Shown here: positions 28,351 through 40,508 of the stretch, piece by piece | Numbering within the stretch: the first letter of the stretch is position 1 | How the letters are laid out: each line of letters begins with the position of its first letter | Origin: Brugia malayi | Lineage: Eukaryota > Nematoda > Chromadorea > Rhabditida > Onchocercidae | Assembly: GCF_000002995.4 (NCBI RefSeq) | Contig: NW_025062476.1 | Coordinates: forward strand, 4,887,001 to 4,951,000 | Direction: 5' to 3' | Length of the DNA stretch: 64,000 nucleotides | The notes under the pieces: model-generated | The model's input: the letters and a program-made list of their open reading frames with translations, nothing else | What the model was told of the DNA's origin: nothing | Databases searched by the model: none | Translations under genes and position numbers: made by a program

Positions 28351-31096
28351 ATGCGAGAAGGAATAGAACGAAGCGAAAGTGAAACAAATTTTATCAGGAA
28401 TATAGCTTTTAATGACGATAATAGCACTGATTCAGAAAGTAATTTAATCTTCTTTTTCGTTCTATTAAATCAATTATTTAGAAATTTATTTTCAAATATT
28501 AATAAATAATTTCGGTAAATTTAGATCTTAGATTTAAATGTTATCGATTTTTAGACATTGTAAATAATTGGGGAAATAATTTCAGCAAGTATTTATTATA
28601 AAATTTGTATAATAAAGTTTACTTGATTGCATGCAAAACTTTAACAAAAGTTTAATTTCATCCATAATTCATTTAAAAAAAAATTAAACTTCATGATTTG
28701 TTAAACAACTTTTCTATATGTATTTTTTGATGTACTTTTATCGCCGATTAGTTTAAAGAAAGGACAAAAAAAGGAAAAAAAAAATTTAGGAAACACTGAA
28801 AAGAAAAAACGAGCACAAGAATCTTTGGTAACTTACCGACCGGAATATTTGAAAACATTTATTTGCTTTCTAGCATTACTTGTATCATTAATTTTAAATC
28901 AACTTGTAATTTGTTTAGCACATGATATTACCAGTAGGTTTGGATTTAATTAATTGGGTTAATTTTATTAAATTTTTTAAATTTCATAAGAACGAATCAG
29001 TAAATATGTTTTGCCATTTCTTTAATCTTAATTCAATCTTGATTATCTTCTGAATTTAAGCGTAAGCGGGAGAAAAAGAAGCTAAGAAGGAAGCGAATTA
29101 TTGGAAATCAAATGTTAATGTTCACCTTAATTCATCGATTGATTGAAATAATTTGAATTACATCTATGATAGAGCATAAATTTTGATTTTAAAATCGATG
29201 CATTTAAATTAATCTTATCCAGAAATGCATTACCGGATTTGGTATTTACGTTAGTGCCAGAACAGGAATGGGCTTTAGCCGTTGGTGACATGCTTACCTG
29301 TATCGCTGGCATTATTGCTCTCGGATTTATCGCTGTCTTTCATCGATATCGCATTATTGTTTTACGTCGATTAATATTTACAATAACTGTATTGTATACA
29401 TTTCGAGCTATTTGCTTATCTGTTACTCATATTCCAGCAAGTTATCAGAATAATTACCAGTAAATTCTTTCTTTTTCTTTTTTTTCCAAATGTAATTTCA
29501 CAATTTTATCTTATAAAAATCAATTATTATACATTTAGTAAAATAATTGGTGACATTCTTTGATCTCATGAAATTTTTTTTTTTAATTTTTATCACTGAA
29601 TTTTTGAAATTTTATAGTAAATGTATAAAACCAAATTATCAGGCAACAGTACTAAGTGTTCTGAAACGATTTGCCCAACATTCTTTCAAGGTTTCCATTT
29701 TTCAAAAAGCATTCTTCAAAACTAAATTCTAAAGTTTATTTGATATCAATATTGATTAATTTGCATTTGACATCGAAATAATTATAGATGTATCAATAAT
29801 TTCATATTTTATTGTTTTGAATACTTCTGAAAAAAAAAAAAAACTTTACTTATAAAAGCCATTTGATGTAATTTGTTTAAGTGAATTATTGAATCATTTA
29901 AAAAGGCCTTTAGCATAGTCAACATATTTTACAAATTCAAAACATCATTTTTCAATTTTTTTTCAACTCAAGTCAATTAAATTTAGAAAACAGAATTGTT
30001 ACAAAATTTTTATAAACAATAATATGGAAATTTTTCCAAATAAAAATTTTCTTTTCCCATTATGCTTTCATATTTGATTTGACAAATAAATTAGTTTTGA
30101 AAATACGAAATTTTTCAAATTTCCTTTGTTGAAATTATTAAAAAAAAAAGAAAAAATGAAATATTTTAGTTAGGCCTACAGATCAGTGAAAATGGTAAAT
30201 TAGTCTGTGGTGATCTTTTATTTTCTGGACATACCATATTTGTTTCTACAACAACATTCTATTTCAATCATTATTCACCACATTCTATTTGGCCACTTAG
30301 GTTTATTTCATTTAGCAGTTTAAATTTAATACAAAAATTGTAAATTTCAAAACGTCACAAATTCAATTCAGTTCTTTTTTAAATTTCGAGCTGAAGAGAA
30401 AAAAAAATTTATTTTTCAAAGAAAATTTTCCTTATTTAAGATGGTGCTTAATATTAATATGTATTGGTGGTATGATCTGCTTATCAATATCACGAACACA
30501 TTATAGCGTTGATGTATTAATTGCTTACTGGCTGTCTAGTTTCTTTTTCAGGTTTTTAAAAATCTTTTTCATTAAATTTTAATTTAAAACTTCTGAAATT
30601 CAAAAAAATATTGAGGCATCTATGTTTTCATCCCTTGCAAATGGATTAAAACTTTCCAATGTCAAATTTAACATCTGACTAAACGTATGTCACATTATAT
30701 TTACTTGATAATTTAATAGTTCTTTATATATAAATATGAATATATTAAATAGCATATAGTTCTTTCTCCATCCTTTGTTAAGTGTGTTATTGAAGAGAAT
30801 ATTAAAATTTGGAATGTGTAATTTATTATTGCAGTCTTTATCATTCATTCATTTTGCTACCACATCACGTACGTATCCGAACACGTGCCTACCGTCGTTT
30901 ATTACTCTTTTGGACGATGTATGAATTAGAAGTGAATGTACCATCGGGTCGCCTACAAAATGAAATAGAATGGCCATTACCTTGGCCAAAATGTCTGAAA
31001 CGATGTGTCAGAAATTGGAATAGACGAGAAATTGAAACGCTGGCAGGTCGTATTGCAGAAAAATTGGATGCGCATCGTGTGAAGACACATTTGTAG
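28351..31096 (+). CDS. Sphingomyelin synthase family protein
   Basis: Transfers a phosphocholine (or phosphoethanolamine) head group from a glycerophospholipid to ceramide in Golgi or plasma membrane. Exons 28351-28438, 28790-28937, 29223-29459, 29618-29690, 30170-30300, 30441-30551 and 30835-31096 give 349 aa. Several hydrophobic membrane segments are visible. Both lipid phosphatase-type signatures are intact: CGDLLFSGHT (195-204) and HYSVDVLIAY (246-255), followed at the family spacing by F..YH. The catalytic triad would be His203, His246 and Asp250. No SAM domain precedes the membrane part, unlike human SMS1 and SMSr; the N-terminus is a short acidic, Ser-rich tail. Start: first in-frame ATG, 19 bp after acceptor AATTTCAG, so probably trans-spliced. 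A polyadenylation signal lies at 31140-31145. The product (SM versus CPE) cannot be told from sequence. Confidence 0.93.
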
Positions 31097-31139
31097 TAAA
31101 TCGACACTTCCATAATATGTTTGTTTTTAAAAGTTTGAA

Positions 31140-31145
31140 AATAAA
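31140..31145 (+). terminator. Polyadenylation signal AATAAA of the sphingomyelin synthase gene
   Basis: Canonical AATAAA lies 44 bases after the TAG stop at 31096. Confidence 0.6.
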
Positions 31146-31356
31146 TTTTATTGCTAAATTTAACTTTTACAAGCGTATAAGTAAAAAGTATTGAGTTACT
31201 TTTAAGCAGTATACAAGTAAAAAGATATTCAATCAATGTATATCTCAAAAACTTTTGACATTAATTACTATTCAATTAGTAGTTGTAAAATTAATTTAGC
31301 TTAGTTGATGAATAGAATAAAAAACCTGAAATGATTATATAACCAAATTAATAAAA

Positions 31357-31362
31357 TTTATT
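31357..31362 (-). terminator. Candidate polyadenylation signal for the 31605-34009 gene
   Basis: TTTATT on the plus strand reads AATAAA on the minus strand, about 240 bases past the stop. It lies between the two convergent genes, so their 3' UTRs probably come close to each other or overlap. Confidence 0.4.
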
Positions 31363-31398
31363 TTTGATATAATTATTTTCTCATAAAAGATAATGAAG

Positions 31399-31483
31399 AA
31401 GTGTTATCAGATAGAATTATCAACTTAAACAAATACATTACTAATACACTCAATTAGCTTACTATTACTATCTGATAACACTT
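31399..31483. repeat. 16-bp inverted repeat between two convergent genes
   Basis: AAGTGTTATCAGATAG (31399-31414) and its exact reverse complement CTATCTGATAACACTT (31468-31483), separated by 53 bp. The arms can be extended imperfectly outwards through A/T-rich sequence (ATAATG..CATTAT). It sits between the 3' ends of the sphingomyelin synthase gene (+) and the 31605-34009 gene (-). Confidence 0.85.
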
Positions 31484-31604
31484 TTTTCTTTTACATTATT
31501 GTCAGTGCAATAAGTCAATAAGTAGCCAAGTTTGCCAGTCTAAATTTTTTTGCTTGAACAGTAAACAAATTAGAATTTGGTCAGTTGTATTCGTATGTTT
31601 CTTA

Positions 31605-34009
31605 TTAATTCGGACATTCTACGATTGCTTCAAGCTGTAAGCCAATAAGTTTTGGCTTATTCGAGAGAAGTAGTTCTTTTGGTGCTTCAAATTCTATCTG
31701 TAATATCAATTAGGATTATATTAAGTAGAAACATTTTTAATTATTACTGAAATTGCTATATTCTATTTTCAACGAAGAAAAAGAAGGAAAAAATCAAAAA
31801 GAAAAGTTACGGTGAATGAATAATGACGAATTCCGTTTGCATCCGGTTTAACTGCTGGAAGCTCAATTTGACGGAATGTTTCTGTAATATATATATATAT
31901 TTTCCGTAATTCATTACGAAATGTTACAATGTGTTTTTGCAGATGTATCATAATTAATTTAATACAATGATAGATGGTTTCTCATATTTTTTTTTAGACT
32001 TATTTCACATAATTGTGAAAATATTTTGAATAGAAAAATTTTATGGAAATTTACCAAACTTCAACGGTTCATCGGAATCCGTAATTGGATCACCGCTAGT
32101 TATGCTTATCATTTTAAATGTATTATGTTGAGTGGCGGCATCATTAACTAATTCTACCTTATCTCTAGAAAAGAAAAAGGTTATCAACAAATAATTAACA
32201 ATTACTGATAATTGTTAACTTATAATTTCACATGCTATTAAAAATGCTACTAAAAATTTTTGTGCAAATAAAACTTTACACAAATTATAGTTTTTGTAAG
32301 AAAATGAAAAGAATAAAAGATAACCGAAACGAGTGAATTGCTAAATTTTGATCAGTTAATCGTTCGATTTGGTCGATAAAATCAAAATTGCAGAATAATC
32401 GCAATTTATTAAGTATATCCTTTACAAACTGAAAAAAATTCTTATACAGACGGAGGATTAAGAATTTTCTTATTTAATGTTTTCCAATTTCTAATTCTCT
32501 TATTTGATTCATTTATTTTGTCTGATTGGAATGATTGAAATGAAATCAATCAATGAACCGTGTAACGCTGATCATCATTACAGCACCAAACTTTAATTGC
32601 TTGCGCTGCTAATCCAATTGCTACTTGATTTTCACTTGTGGTCGAATGCTAAAAATTCAAAATGCCTAATTTTGCTCAAATTTCATTTCATAATTATCAA
32701 TATATTACTGATATCGAATTCATATCAAATTATCGATTAACTAATAATCAAAAACAAATTACATCCATTCAACTAAATAATTGTTATTGAAATTCTATAA
32801 CTCTAATTATCAGATCTATTTAATATATAAATATTGCAATGTATTCATTCATACTTCATATTGGATGAAAATTTATAATTTCAAACCTCATAAATGAAGA
32901 GAGAAATGAGAAACTCGAAACTTGCATCATTGATAGCAAGAAAGCTATTCTGCTTGATTATTTCATTAAATTTATCCAATGATTGCTGTAAATTTATAAT
33001 AAGTAAATTTCAAACTTTGTATATAATCCATAAAAAAGGAAACAAATTAGAAATTCAGTTTAGCAAATGAAACAATATTTAAAATAAACCTTTACGACAT
33101 ATTTTGCCTTATTTTTTTCCAAATTGCATACAGCAACACTAATAGCAAATGGCGCACTTTCCGGTTTCGATGCTAATATGCGCAGTTGTTCGATGATTGC
33201 TTTACGCATATCCCACATTTCAAGGGCATTTGCCGCTGCTAATGCATTGATAATCTTTAAAAAAAAAAAAAAAAAAAGAAATTTAACATTAAATATATTG
33301 AAATTAAAATTTAACAATTGAAATTTGAGTGAAATTCAAAAGTTGCAAGTACAAAATTTTGTTTTCTTAAAAAAAGAAAAAACTTTACTCGATTTAGTGG
33401 TATTTTAGCATATCCATCTGCAAATGAAATTGCAATTGCTAATCCGATCGCATTGAAGCACGGTTCTTTTTGCTTTAATTCGTCAAGTACAATTATTTTT
33501 TTCTTCCCTAAAATATTATTTGGTTGTAATTTAGAAAGGAATGAAAATTTTTAACAATTGAATCAATAATAACTCATATGATAATAATAAGATTTCTCTA
33601 TTGAATTTTGTTTTAGCAAGAATGCAACGAGAAAAACTTTGATTTTAATTTTTAAAGTTTTTTGAAATAAAGCTAATTTTAATCCATCAATTGCATATTT
33701 TGTAATTCAATTACTTTATTTCACTTAGAACTTTTATAAGAATAATAAAAGCAAAGTTTAAGAACTATGCAAACTAGGTAATCTTCATTTTAAATTTCCA
33801 AAAATTTAAATTTAAGACCATAAAATTTCGTTGTAAAACTTCTTTGTAATTTAATAGTCAATTTAAATTAATTTATCAAAAGTGGAAAAAATTGAAGTAC
33901 CGCCACTAATTAACATTCGTTTGAAAAAATTGGACATTGCAATCATTTGTTCTTCATTAATTACAAATTCAGTATTATCTAATTTCAAACTTTGTTTATT
34001 GCATTCCAT
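31605..34009 (-). CDS. Unidentified 317-residue protein, alpha-helical N-terminal two thirds
   Basis: I do not recognise this protein. Nine exons on the minus strand: 34009-33901, 33507-33389, 33254-33096, 32985-32887, 32648-32559, 32428-32325, 32164-32055, 31881-31811, 31697-31605. All phases fit and give 318 codons including TAA. Residues about 30-220 look like stacked amphipathic helices (for example IINALAAANALEMWDMRKAI and QVAIGLAAQAIKVWCCND). The last 100 residues look beta-rich and end IGLQLEAIVECPN. No signal peptide or membrane segment is visible. The ATG is 15 bp after an acceptor (TTTTTTAG), so it is probably trans-spliced. However, the same frame is open back to the acceptor, so it could be an internal exon of a longer protein. 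The gene is divergent from CHMP2A/VPS2 and convergent with the sphingomyelin synthase gene. That these exons form one real gene is well supported; the function is unknown. Confidence 0.75.
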
Positions 34010-34024
34010 TGTTAGTTTAATTTG

Positions 34025-35107
34025 CTAAAAAAGCGAAAGAAAATGATAATATTTGCTGAGTTTTTTTTTTTTTGTTTATTTTTCTAACAAATATTTTTAT
34101 AAGTATCAAAATTTTAAGTAAGAACTAGAAGTATAGTTATTTCTAGTTATTTTCAAACATTTTCCATACATTTCTGATTTGGATTTGGATCAGTTAGAAA
34201 AATTTGACAAATCCATTAAAAACCTTCGGATTTCTAATGATAACGCAATAACTACTTATTCGACATTTGCCATTATTTGATGATGCCATATGATTCGATT
34301 TTGCAATTAGCTTTTAGCAAATGAATAAATCAAATGACCAATTTCAATCTGATTTGTTTCTTAAATGAAATTAATTTAGATTTAATGCTATGAGGTGAAA
34401 ATTTGCATAGCGCGTCAAATTTATGAATTAAACTGTTCGCTATTCTCTGCTCAAAGTGTCATTTTTTTGTTTGTTTACCATTGTTTATTGGCAGTGTCAT
34501 TAAGCGATGTTTGTGGATAACGCATTTAGGGTTTTTCTTTCTGTAGCATTTTAAAAGTTTCTAGAAATTATTAAAAAGTAGTTTCATTCTTCTCAACTAA
34601 ATATTCCATCGAGAATTTTTTATTTTTCATTAAATTCATACAGCAATTTAACTGTGATTCATTGTTTCGATGAATCAGCTTCTTCTTTTTCCTCTTTTTT
34701 AACTTTCGAAGCTGAAAATTTGAAATTGTTGTACTCTCGACATTTGTATACTATGTTGGTCGTATTTGTTGAAAATCTTTTTTTCTTATTCTATCTTTTT
34801 TTTTTTTTTTTTGTAAAGTTTGTGAATATTTTTGAGAATTTCCGTAATGGATATCTTTCAGGATGTTATATATAATAAAGATATGATGCATTAGATGGTC
34901 GAAAGGTTTAACTTGTCAAATACTCATCAGGAATAACACTTTACCTGGAGTATGGGTAAATCAAATGCAGTGGTTCAGTGGTTAGCTTATGTGTATGTGT
35001 TATGCGCTGTTTATTTGTTCAGATAAACCATTTAAAAACTCTGCGAGTGCCAAAAAAATGCATTGCACGGGATGAAATCACTCTGTATGTTTTTCATAAT
35101 TTTTCAG
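34025..35107. promoter_or_regulatory. Divergent intergenic region upstream of the unidentified gene and CHMP2A/VPS2
   Basis: About 1.1 kb separating two divergent starts, so both promoters or outrons must lie here. It is AT-rich with poly-T runs. A 9-bp motif AGTGTCATT occurs twice near 34456 and 34492. A strong acceptor (ATTTTTCAG) ends at 35107, 35 bp before the CHMP2A ATG. No recognisable TATA or initiator element can be assigned. Confidence 0.4.
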
Positions 35108-35142
35108 CTTTAAAATACAAATTAAATAATTCGGGTAACAAG

Positions 35143-36904
35143 ATGGATTTTCTGTTTGGCCGAAAGAAGACACCTGCCGAAATGTTACGACAAAATCAGA
35201 GAGCGTTGAATAAGGCGATGCGTGAATTGGACCGAGAACGATCACGTCTTGAAATGCAGGAGAAGAAGATTATTGCTGATATTAAGAAAATGGCCAAAAT
35301 GAATCAAATGGTAGAAAATACGTTTGAATTTTATGTCATATGTCCATTATTTGCCAGTTATTGAGGAACTTCAAAGTTTTTGAAATCTGCTCGAAGTGAA
35401 GTTCAAGATTACCCAACCACATATATTAAATGATAAAAAAAATTGGGTAATGAGCATAGAATAGTTTTTTGAGTATGATTTTAGTGGGCGAATGCTTTGT
35501 TGATCTGTGCAACTTCGAATAGCTTCATGTTATCAAAAGGAAAATGTTAAGAATTATTGTAAAAGTAGAAAATATAATTTTCAGTATTTTTCAAGAAATT
35601 TCAGGATTCAGTAAAAGTTATGGCAAAAGATCTTGTCCGGACTCGCCGACATGTCAAAAAATTCATTATGATGAAAGCTAACATACAAGCCGTCTCATTG
35701 AGGGTATTTCTTTTATTATTGATTTCTTTTCTCCTAATGACTGTTTTTATTCTAATTACTTCACTCAGAGCTGTGGATACAGATAAAAGTTATTCGAATT
35801 TTTGTACGATTTAAAGTTTTTTTATGTTCAAAGACTTAAACGAAGTTAAGTATGGCATGTCATACAAAATTACTTTTGCTCAAATAGTAATCAGCATGAA
35901 ATTGATTATGATCGTTTCAAAAGTTCGATATTTTTAAATTCCAAGAGCTATGTCATTTCTTCTCTTTGATGCTCCTTTACATGTCCTAAATAAATTTTAT
36001 CAGTTTAGACATCAATGATTTGCAGGTGCAAACTCTAAAAAGTCAAGATGCAATGGCACAAGCAATGAAAGGCGTAACGCGGGCAATGCAAAACATGAAT
36101 CGACAGTTAAATTTGCCTCAGATCCAGAAAATAATGATGGAATTTGAAAGGCAATCAGAAATTATGGATATGAAAGAGGAAATGATGGGTGAAGCAGTAG
36201 ATGATGCCATTGCAGATGAGGGTGATGAAGAGGAAACAGAAACAATTGTTGCTCAGGTATAAATTTTGTAATTTTCTTTAATTTTCATCGTTTTAGTCAA
36301 TATATAATAAGAATTTCATTCTTTTTTTTAAACTTTAATTGCTTAGGATAATTGTTTTGTGTTAATTTGAATATAGGTTCTGCTTTGTGGTATTACTGCA
36401 GGTACTGTTTTACTTGTATATTTGAGTGATATGTTTGTTTGAACTGTGCCTTTGATTTTTTATTACTGAGACATCTCATGAGACCGGCTTGATGTTTCAT
36501 CAGATTTTCACTTCAATGAGAATATATACTAAAATGGCAACTTTTGATAATTGCTAGTTTTACCATTGAAGAATATCATAATTTGATGTATTGATTAGTT
36601 TTATTGCTTTTCTATCAAAGAAAAGAAAGGCGTTCATGTTATATTGCAAAAATCAGTTAGTCTCATGGCTACATATAACATGCTGTGTTATATGTGATGA
36701 AATAATTTTCAGAAGATTCATCCGAACATCATTTATTTGCAGGTGTTAGATGAATTAGGAATCCAGATGAATGAGGAACTGTCTGCGATACCTGCAGCAC
36801 AAGGTTCATTAAAGCCGGCAGACCAAAACCGACAGCCGCAGCCAGCATTGTCGGATGCAGATGCTGATCTACAGGCTAGGTTGGAAAATCTACGTCGGGA
36901 ATGA
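35143..36904 (+). CDS. vps-2: ESCRT-III subunit CHMP2A / VPS2
   Basis: Charged multivesicular body protein that polymerises on endosomal and other membranes for inward budding and scission, and recruits the AAA-ATPase VPS4. Exons 35143-35310, 35605-35703, 36026-36256 and 36743-36904 give 219 aa; the human protein is of almost identical length. The start MDFLFGRKKTPAEMLRQNQR and the basic, helical N-terminal half are typical. The acidic patch DDAIADEGDEEETETIVAQ follows at the middle-to-C-terminal part. The C-terminus has an intact MIM1 motif (DADADLQARLENLRRE), which binds the VPS4 MIT domain. The frame is open upstream of the ATG, but MDFLFG is the conserved family start and an acceptor lies 35 bp before it. 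A candidate AATAAA is at 37707-37712. Identification secure. Confidence 0.97.
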
Positions 36905-37923
36905 ATCAAATTAAAGTTCTGAAACTTCATGTTGTTTCCTTTTACGAAATTTATTGCAGAATTTTTCTTTTTTTTAAAAGTATTCCAAATTCGGATTATA
37001 ACTTTGCTCTTAATTTCTTTATTTTCATATCTTCCAAACTGCCTATAAGAGCGAAGAACTGTGACATATCCATGTTGAAAAATAACAATTCATTTAATGT
37101 CGTTCAAATCTTTTTTTTTTCCGAAGTGTGAACTGCGTTCATGTGATATAGATTGAGAAATATCTTTGATCTAAGCAGTAAAGTAAGGACTATTTTGATG
37201 GCAACTCGCAATTTTTGATGCTTGGTATCCAAAGTTTAGGAACAAAAAAAAAAAAGATCAAAAAATCAGCATGCCGAGGTAAAGATAAGGGCTAACTGCG
37301 AAACTGCAATGGTTTTCCAGTGCAAGGTTTTATTTAAAAGTTTCTTTTAGAAAATTAGTCCTTACTTTTGTGCAGTCGTTGATTTGTTGTATTATACATT
37401 TTTTTTCTTATTTTAATATGCTTGCATCAAATGATAATCATGGTTTCACTTTGAAATATTGTAACTTTTGTGGGTGCTTTAACGCTGAAAAAAAAAAAGA
37501 AAAAAATCGATACGTCTTTAATTTTTGTGCTGTTCAGAAAATAGTATTATAACATAACGTCACCGGCAGTAACCATTAATTCATTGAAGCGTCTTCTCAA
37601 ACGTATGGTAGGTTCAGTCTTTTTTACCATTATTGAAAACAACAGGCTGTGTGTAGGAGGTTTTTAATTTTTCTTTGATCAGTAATTTCATATCCTAATA
37701 CATCCTAATAAACATTTTGCCGAATGAACAACTATATATATTGTTGGAGTAGTTTAGAATTATTTTCGCTGATATAGGTAACTTGAAAATACAACATTTA
37801 TTTCAGCAGCACAGATGATTTTACATCATGCATAATTCATCATGATGATTCTAACTTAAAGGAAATATTTGAGGTTTGATCCCCATATTTTCCTAACTTA
37901 AGATCGGTTTAGCATAATAACAA
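36905..37923. other. 3' regions of CHMP2A/VPS2 (+) and ALKBH7 (-)
   Basis: One kb between two convergent stops. It contains AATAAA on the plus strand at 37707-37712 and AATAAA on the minus strand at 37802-37797, so the two 3' UTRs probably meet near 37.7-37.8 kb. No coding signal seen. Confidence 0.55.
37797..37802 (-). terminator. Candidate polyadenylation signal of ALKBH7
   Basis: TTTATT on the plus strand is AATAAA on the minus strand, about 120 bases beyond the ALKBH7 stop. Confidence 0.45.
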
Positions 37924-39349
37924 CTAAATTCGTTCAGTATCACTTCGTTGCAGTAATTCTCTTTTTCCTACAATATTGCTGGCAGTGTGCGATTCATTTT
38001 CTTGTACATTACGTGGCAAATCACGGCACACTATTGATATGCGACGACTCCGTGGAATCGGCTTCTCCATGAAATATGATTCCGCTTTTCCAAGCACTTC
38101 ATGATAAAATTCATAACGACTAAATTCCCTGAAATTTTTATCCAGTAGAGCAAATAAATTATTGTAGTAATTCGCGACAGTGGTTGAAACTTTAATTAAT
38201 AAAAAAGTAGTCTTGACAGTTTACTGTATTACATTCTCAGTATGATTATATATAAGATGATAATACCAAATATTTCATTCAGTTAAATTGGCTTTTCAGC
38301 AAGCTAGAATGCTTCAATTACTTCCATTCTCAAAATCTCAATGACTTGTAATTCGCTAATAATAAAACTTAAATCTTAGCTGAAAATGCTGAAATATATA
38401 AAACGATGAATTGATAAAAAAAGAAAATATTACGCCATTCTATAAAGGCATCGCTGTTGCAAAAATAAATCAACAATGAGTTCATCTTTTCGATCTTTAT
38501 GTCGTAAACGCATTACAGCATCTGATAGCAAGGAAAGGCCAGTGATAACATCACCACAATACTGGAGAGAAAAATCAAGAGATAAAAAATACGATCCAAA
38601 AAGTGTAAACATTTTTAGTTGTTTAGTAATTAAAAGATTATTAAGAGAATTAAAAGATTCTTTTAATCACTATGTTTAGCAAATAAAATTATGTAATTCC
38701 TACACCAAAAAAAAAAGTTTTATTTACATTGGAAATGCATTTACAGTTTGATTTATTGTCATACATTCTGATAATAATAAAAATAAATTTGAAAGAAAAG
38801 AAGAAGGGAATACATACCCTGACACTATCAATGTGCGGTTTAATAACACCATCTTCGTGTAAATCAAGGATATGTACAAATAAATGTTGTTTATCTTCTT
38901 TTTCGAATGAGTGTTTTCGAATTCGATCAAGAATAGCTTCATTTTCTTTTCGCCACTTTAGCTGTTCTCGTTCACGGTACAAGTGAATAGCCTAAATTTT
39001 TGAAATTAGTGAGCTCAAAGTTTTGGGCACTAAAATATTTTTATATTATAAAAGATTATTATGTTTAGAATGGAGCAAAACATGAATAATTTGCCAACAG
39101 TTATGTGTGACGTGAAAGAAACGTATTGCATATTTCAAATTCTATTGTTCGTAAATAAAACTTACACATCACAATAATCATAGTATTCCTTAGTAATTTC
39201 ATTAACTTTTGATAACAGCTCTTTCAATTTATAAAAGATTCATAGATTAAATTCCAGAAGACTTACTGACAAAATTTTAAAAATAAACGAAAAATAGACG
39301 ATGTTACAAATCAGGATTACACTTTGATTAATTTAAATTAAAAATAAAG

Positions 39350-39386
<37 letters not shown>

Positions 39387-39692
39387 AAATCAAGCTACAA
39401 GTTAACTGCAAATTAAATCTAGAAAATCGAAAATAGTTTGAAATTTAAAAATGAAAAAAAAAAAAAAAAGAAGAAAACAGATTACATCATCCCAATGTGA
39501 TTTTTCATAACGAATTCGTTTCATATGTGGATTAATTTCATCCAAAAGTGATATTTCTTCATCTTTCGTAATAAAATTAGGAATAACTGTGCAGCATTGC
39601 AACAATACATTTTTCATCTCTTTTGACCATAATGTATGATTATGGAAATGAATCAAATTGACTGCCGAATGTCGAAAAACGGACAAATGCAT
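37924..39692 (-). CDS. alkbh7: ALKBH7-type 2-oxoglutarate/Fe(II) dioxygenase, mitochondrial
   Basis: AlkB-fold dioxygenase of the mitochondrial matrix; ALKBH7 in mammals acts in programmed necrosis and lipid metabolism and has been linked to mitochondrial RNA demethylation. Exons 39692-39486, 38991-38818, 38561-38434 and 38128-37924 give 237 aa, close to the human 221. Family blocks are evident: RIRYEKSHWDD, HILDLHEDGVIKPHIDSV, GLSLLSDAVMRL and RYEFYHEVLG..PIPRSRRISIVCRDLP. Iron ligands would be His122 and Asp124 (codons 38835-38827) and His179 (38103-38101); the RRIS arginines should bind 2-oxoglutarate. The N-terminus is poorly conserved; it carries scattered His, Arg and Lys, compatible with import. 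No acceptor lies close to the ATG, so the start is less sure. A 32-bp poly-A run sits in intron 1. Confidence 0.93.
39354..39385. repeat. Poly-A run, 32 bp
   Basis: Unbroken run of A on the plus strand in intron 1 of ALKBH7; a second, shorter run follows at about 39454-39468 near the exon boundary (poly-T, i.e. polypyrimidine, on the sense strand). Confidence 0.95.
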
Positions 39693-40508
39693 CCAAAAAA
39701 GAGATTGAAATCCGGAAACTTTCCCAGAAAAAAAAAGTCAAGATATTTAGCGAAAAATACCAAATGATATGTTTTTTAGTATATGAATTAAGTATGAATT
39801 AAAAATGAAGACACAAAAAACTCAATTTAACGATTGATTTATATTCAATAAATTTGAATTCACATCTCGCAAGTTATACATATTTTTTTTGTATTGTTTG
39901 ACATATGTGAATTTTTTTTCTAAACTACAAGCTGTAAAAGGAATTCTGCAATATACGTACGATATATCAATTTATTGTTGTATGAAACTCTACCAATTTT
40001 ATGCCGTACTCAACTCGAATGATAGAAATATCTCTCCGTAACACTAAATACTTATTATTTGAGTTTATATAATAGTTCGATCTCCTCGCAACAATAATTT
40101 TGAAAAATATAAACTTAATTAACTGTACCTAAATTATATATATGCTAAAAAATATCTAATCTAATCTTTCTTTATACCAGTACTAAATGTAAATTAATGA
40201 TTCACAAAACTTATTCGGTGATACACGGTGTGTTGCAAAATATCTTTAATCTATATTTGTATACGAATAAACATAATTATCACTGAATAATTATCACTCA
40301 ATTTATACTGTACAAATTTTTCGATATGATATATATATAAAGATGTTAAAGGTATCTTAAAAGATGCCTTAAAAGCTATTTTAAAACAAGAAATAGTTTA
40401 TGAAAATCTGTGATTCATTATCATTTTAACTATCACACATATTCATAAGCAGATCATCAATTCCTGAATGAATGATTGAACAGTTCGGGAAATTCTGATG
40501 TCTTATTA
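39693..40508. other. Intergenic between CPT1 3' end and ALKBH7 start
   Basis: About 800 bp, AT-rich. It must hold the CPT1 3' UTR and the ALKBH7 upstream region, since both are on the minus strand. A minus-strand AATAAA can be read at 39976-39971. No coding signal seen. The spacing is wider than usual for an operon. Confidence 0.5.

Noticed and set aside
26680..31096. Chitin synthase and sphingomyelin synthase as an operon
   Set aside because: They share a strand, but the 1.7-kb gap and an AATAAA about 320 bp after the first stop do not fit the short spacing of nematode operons.
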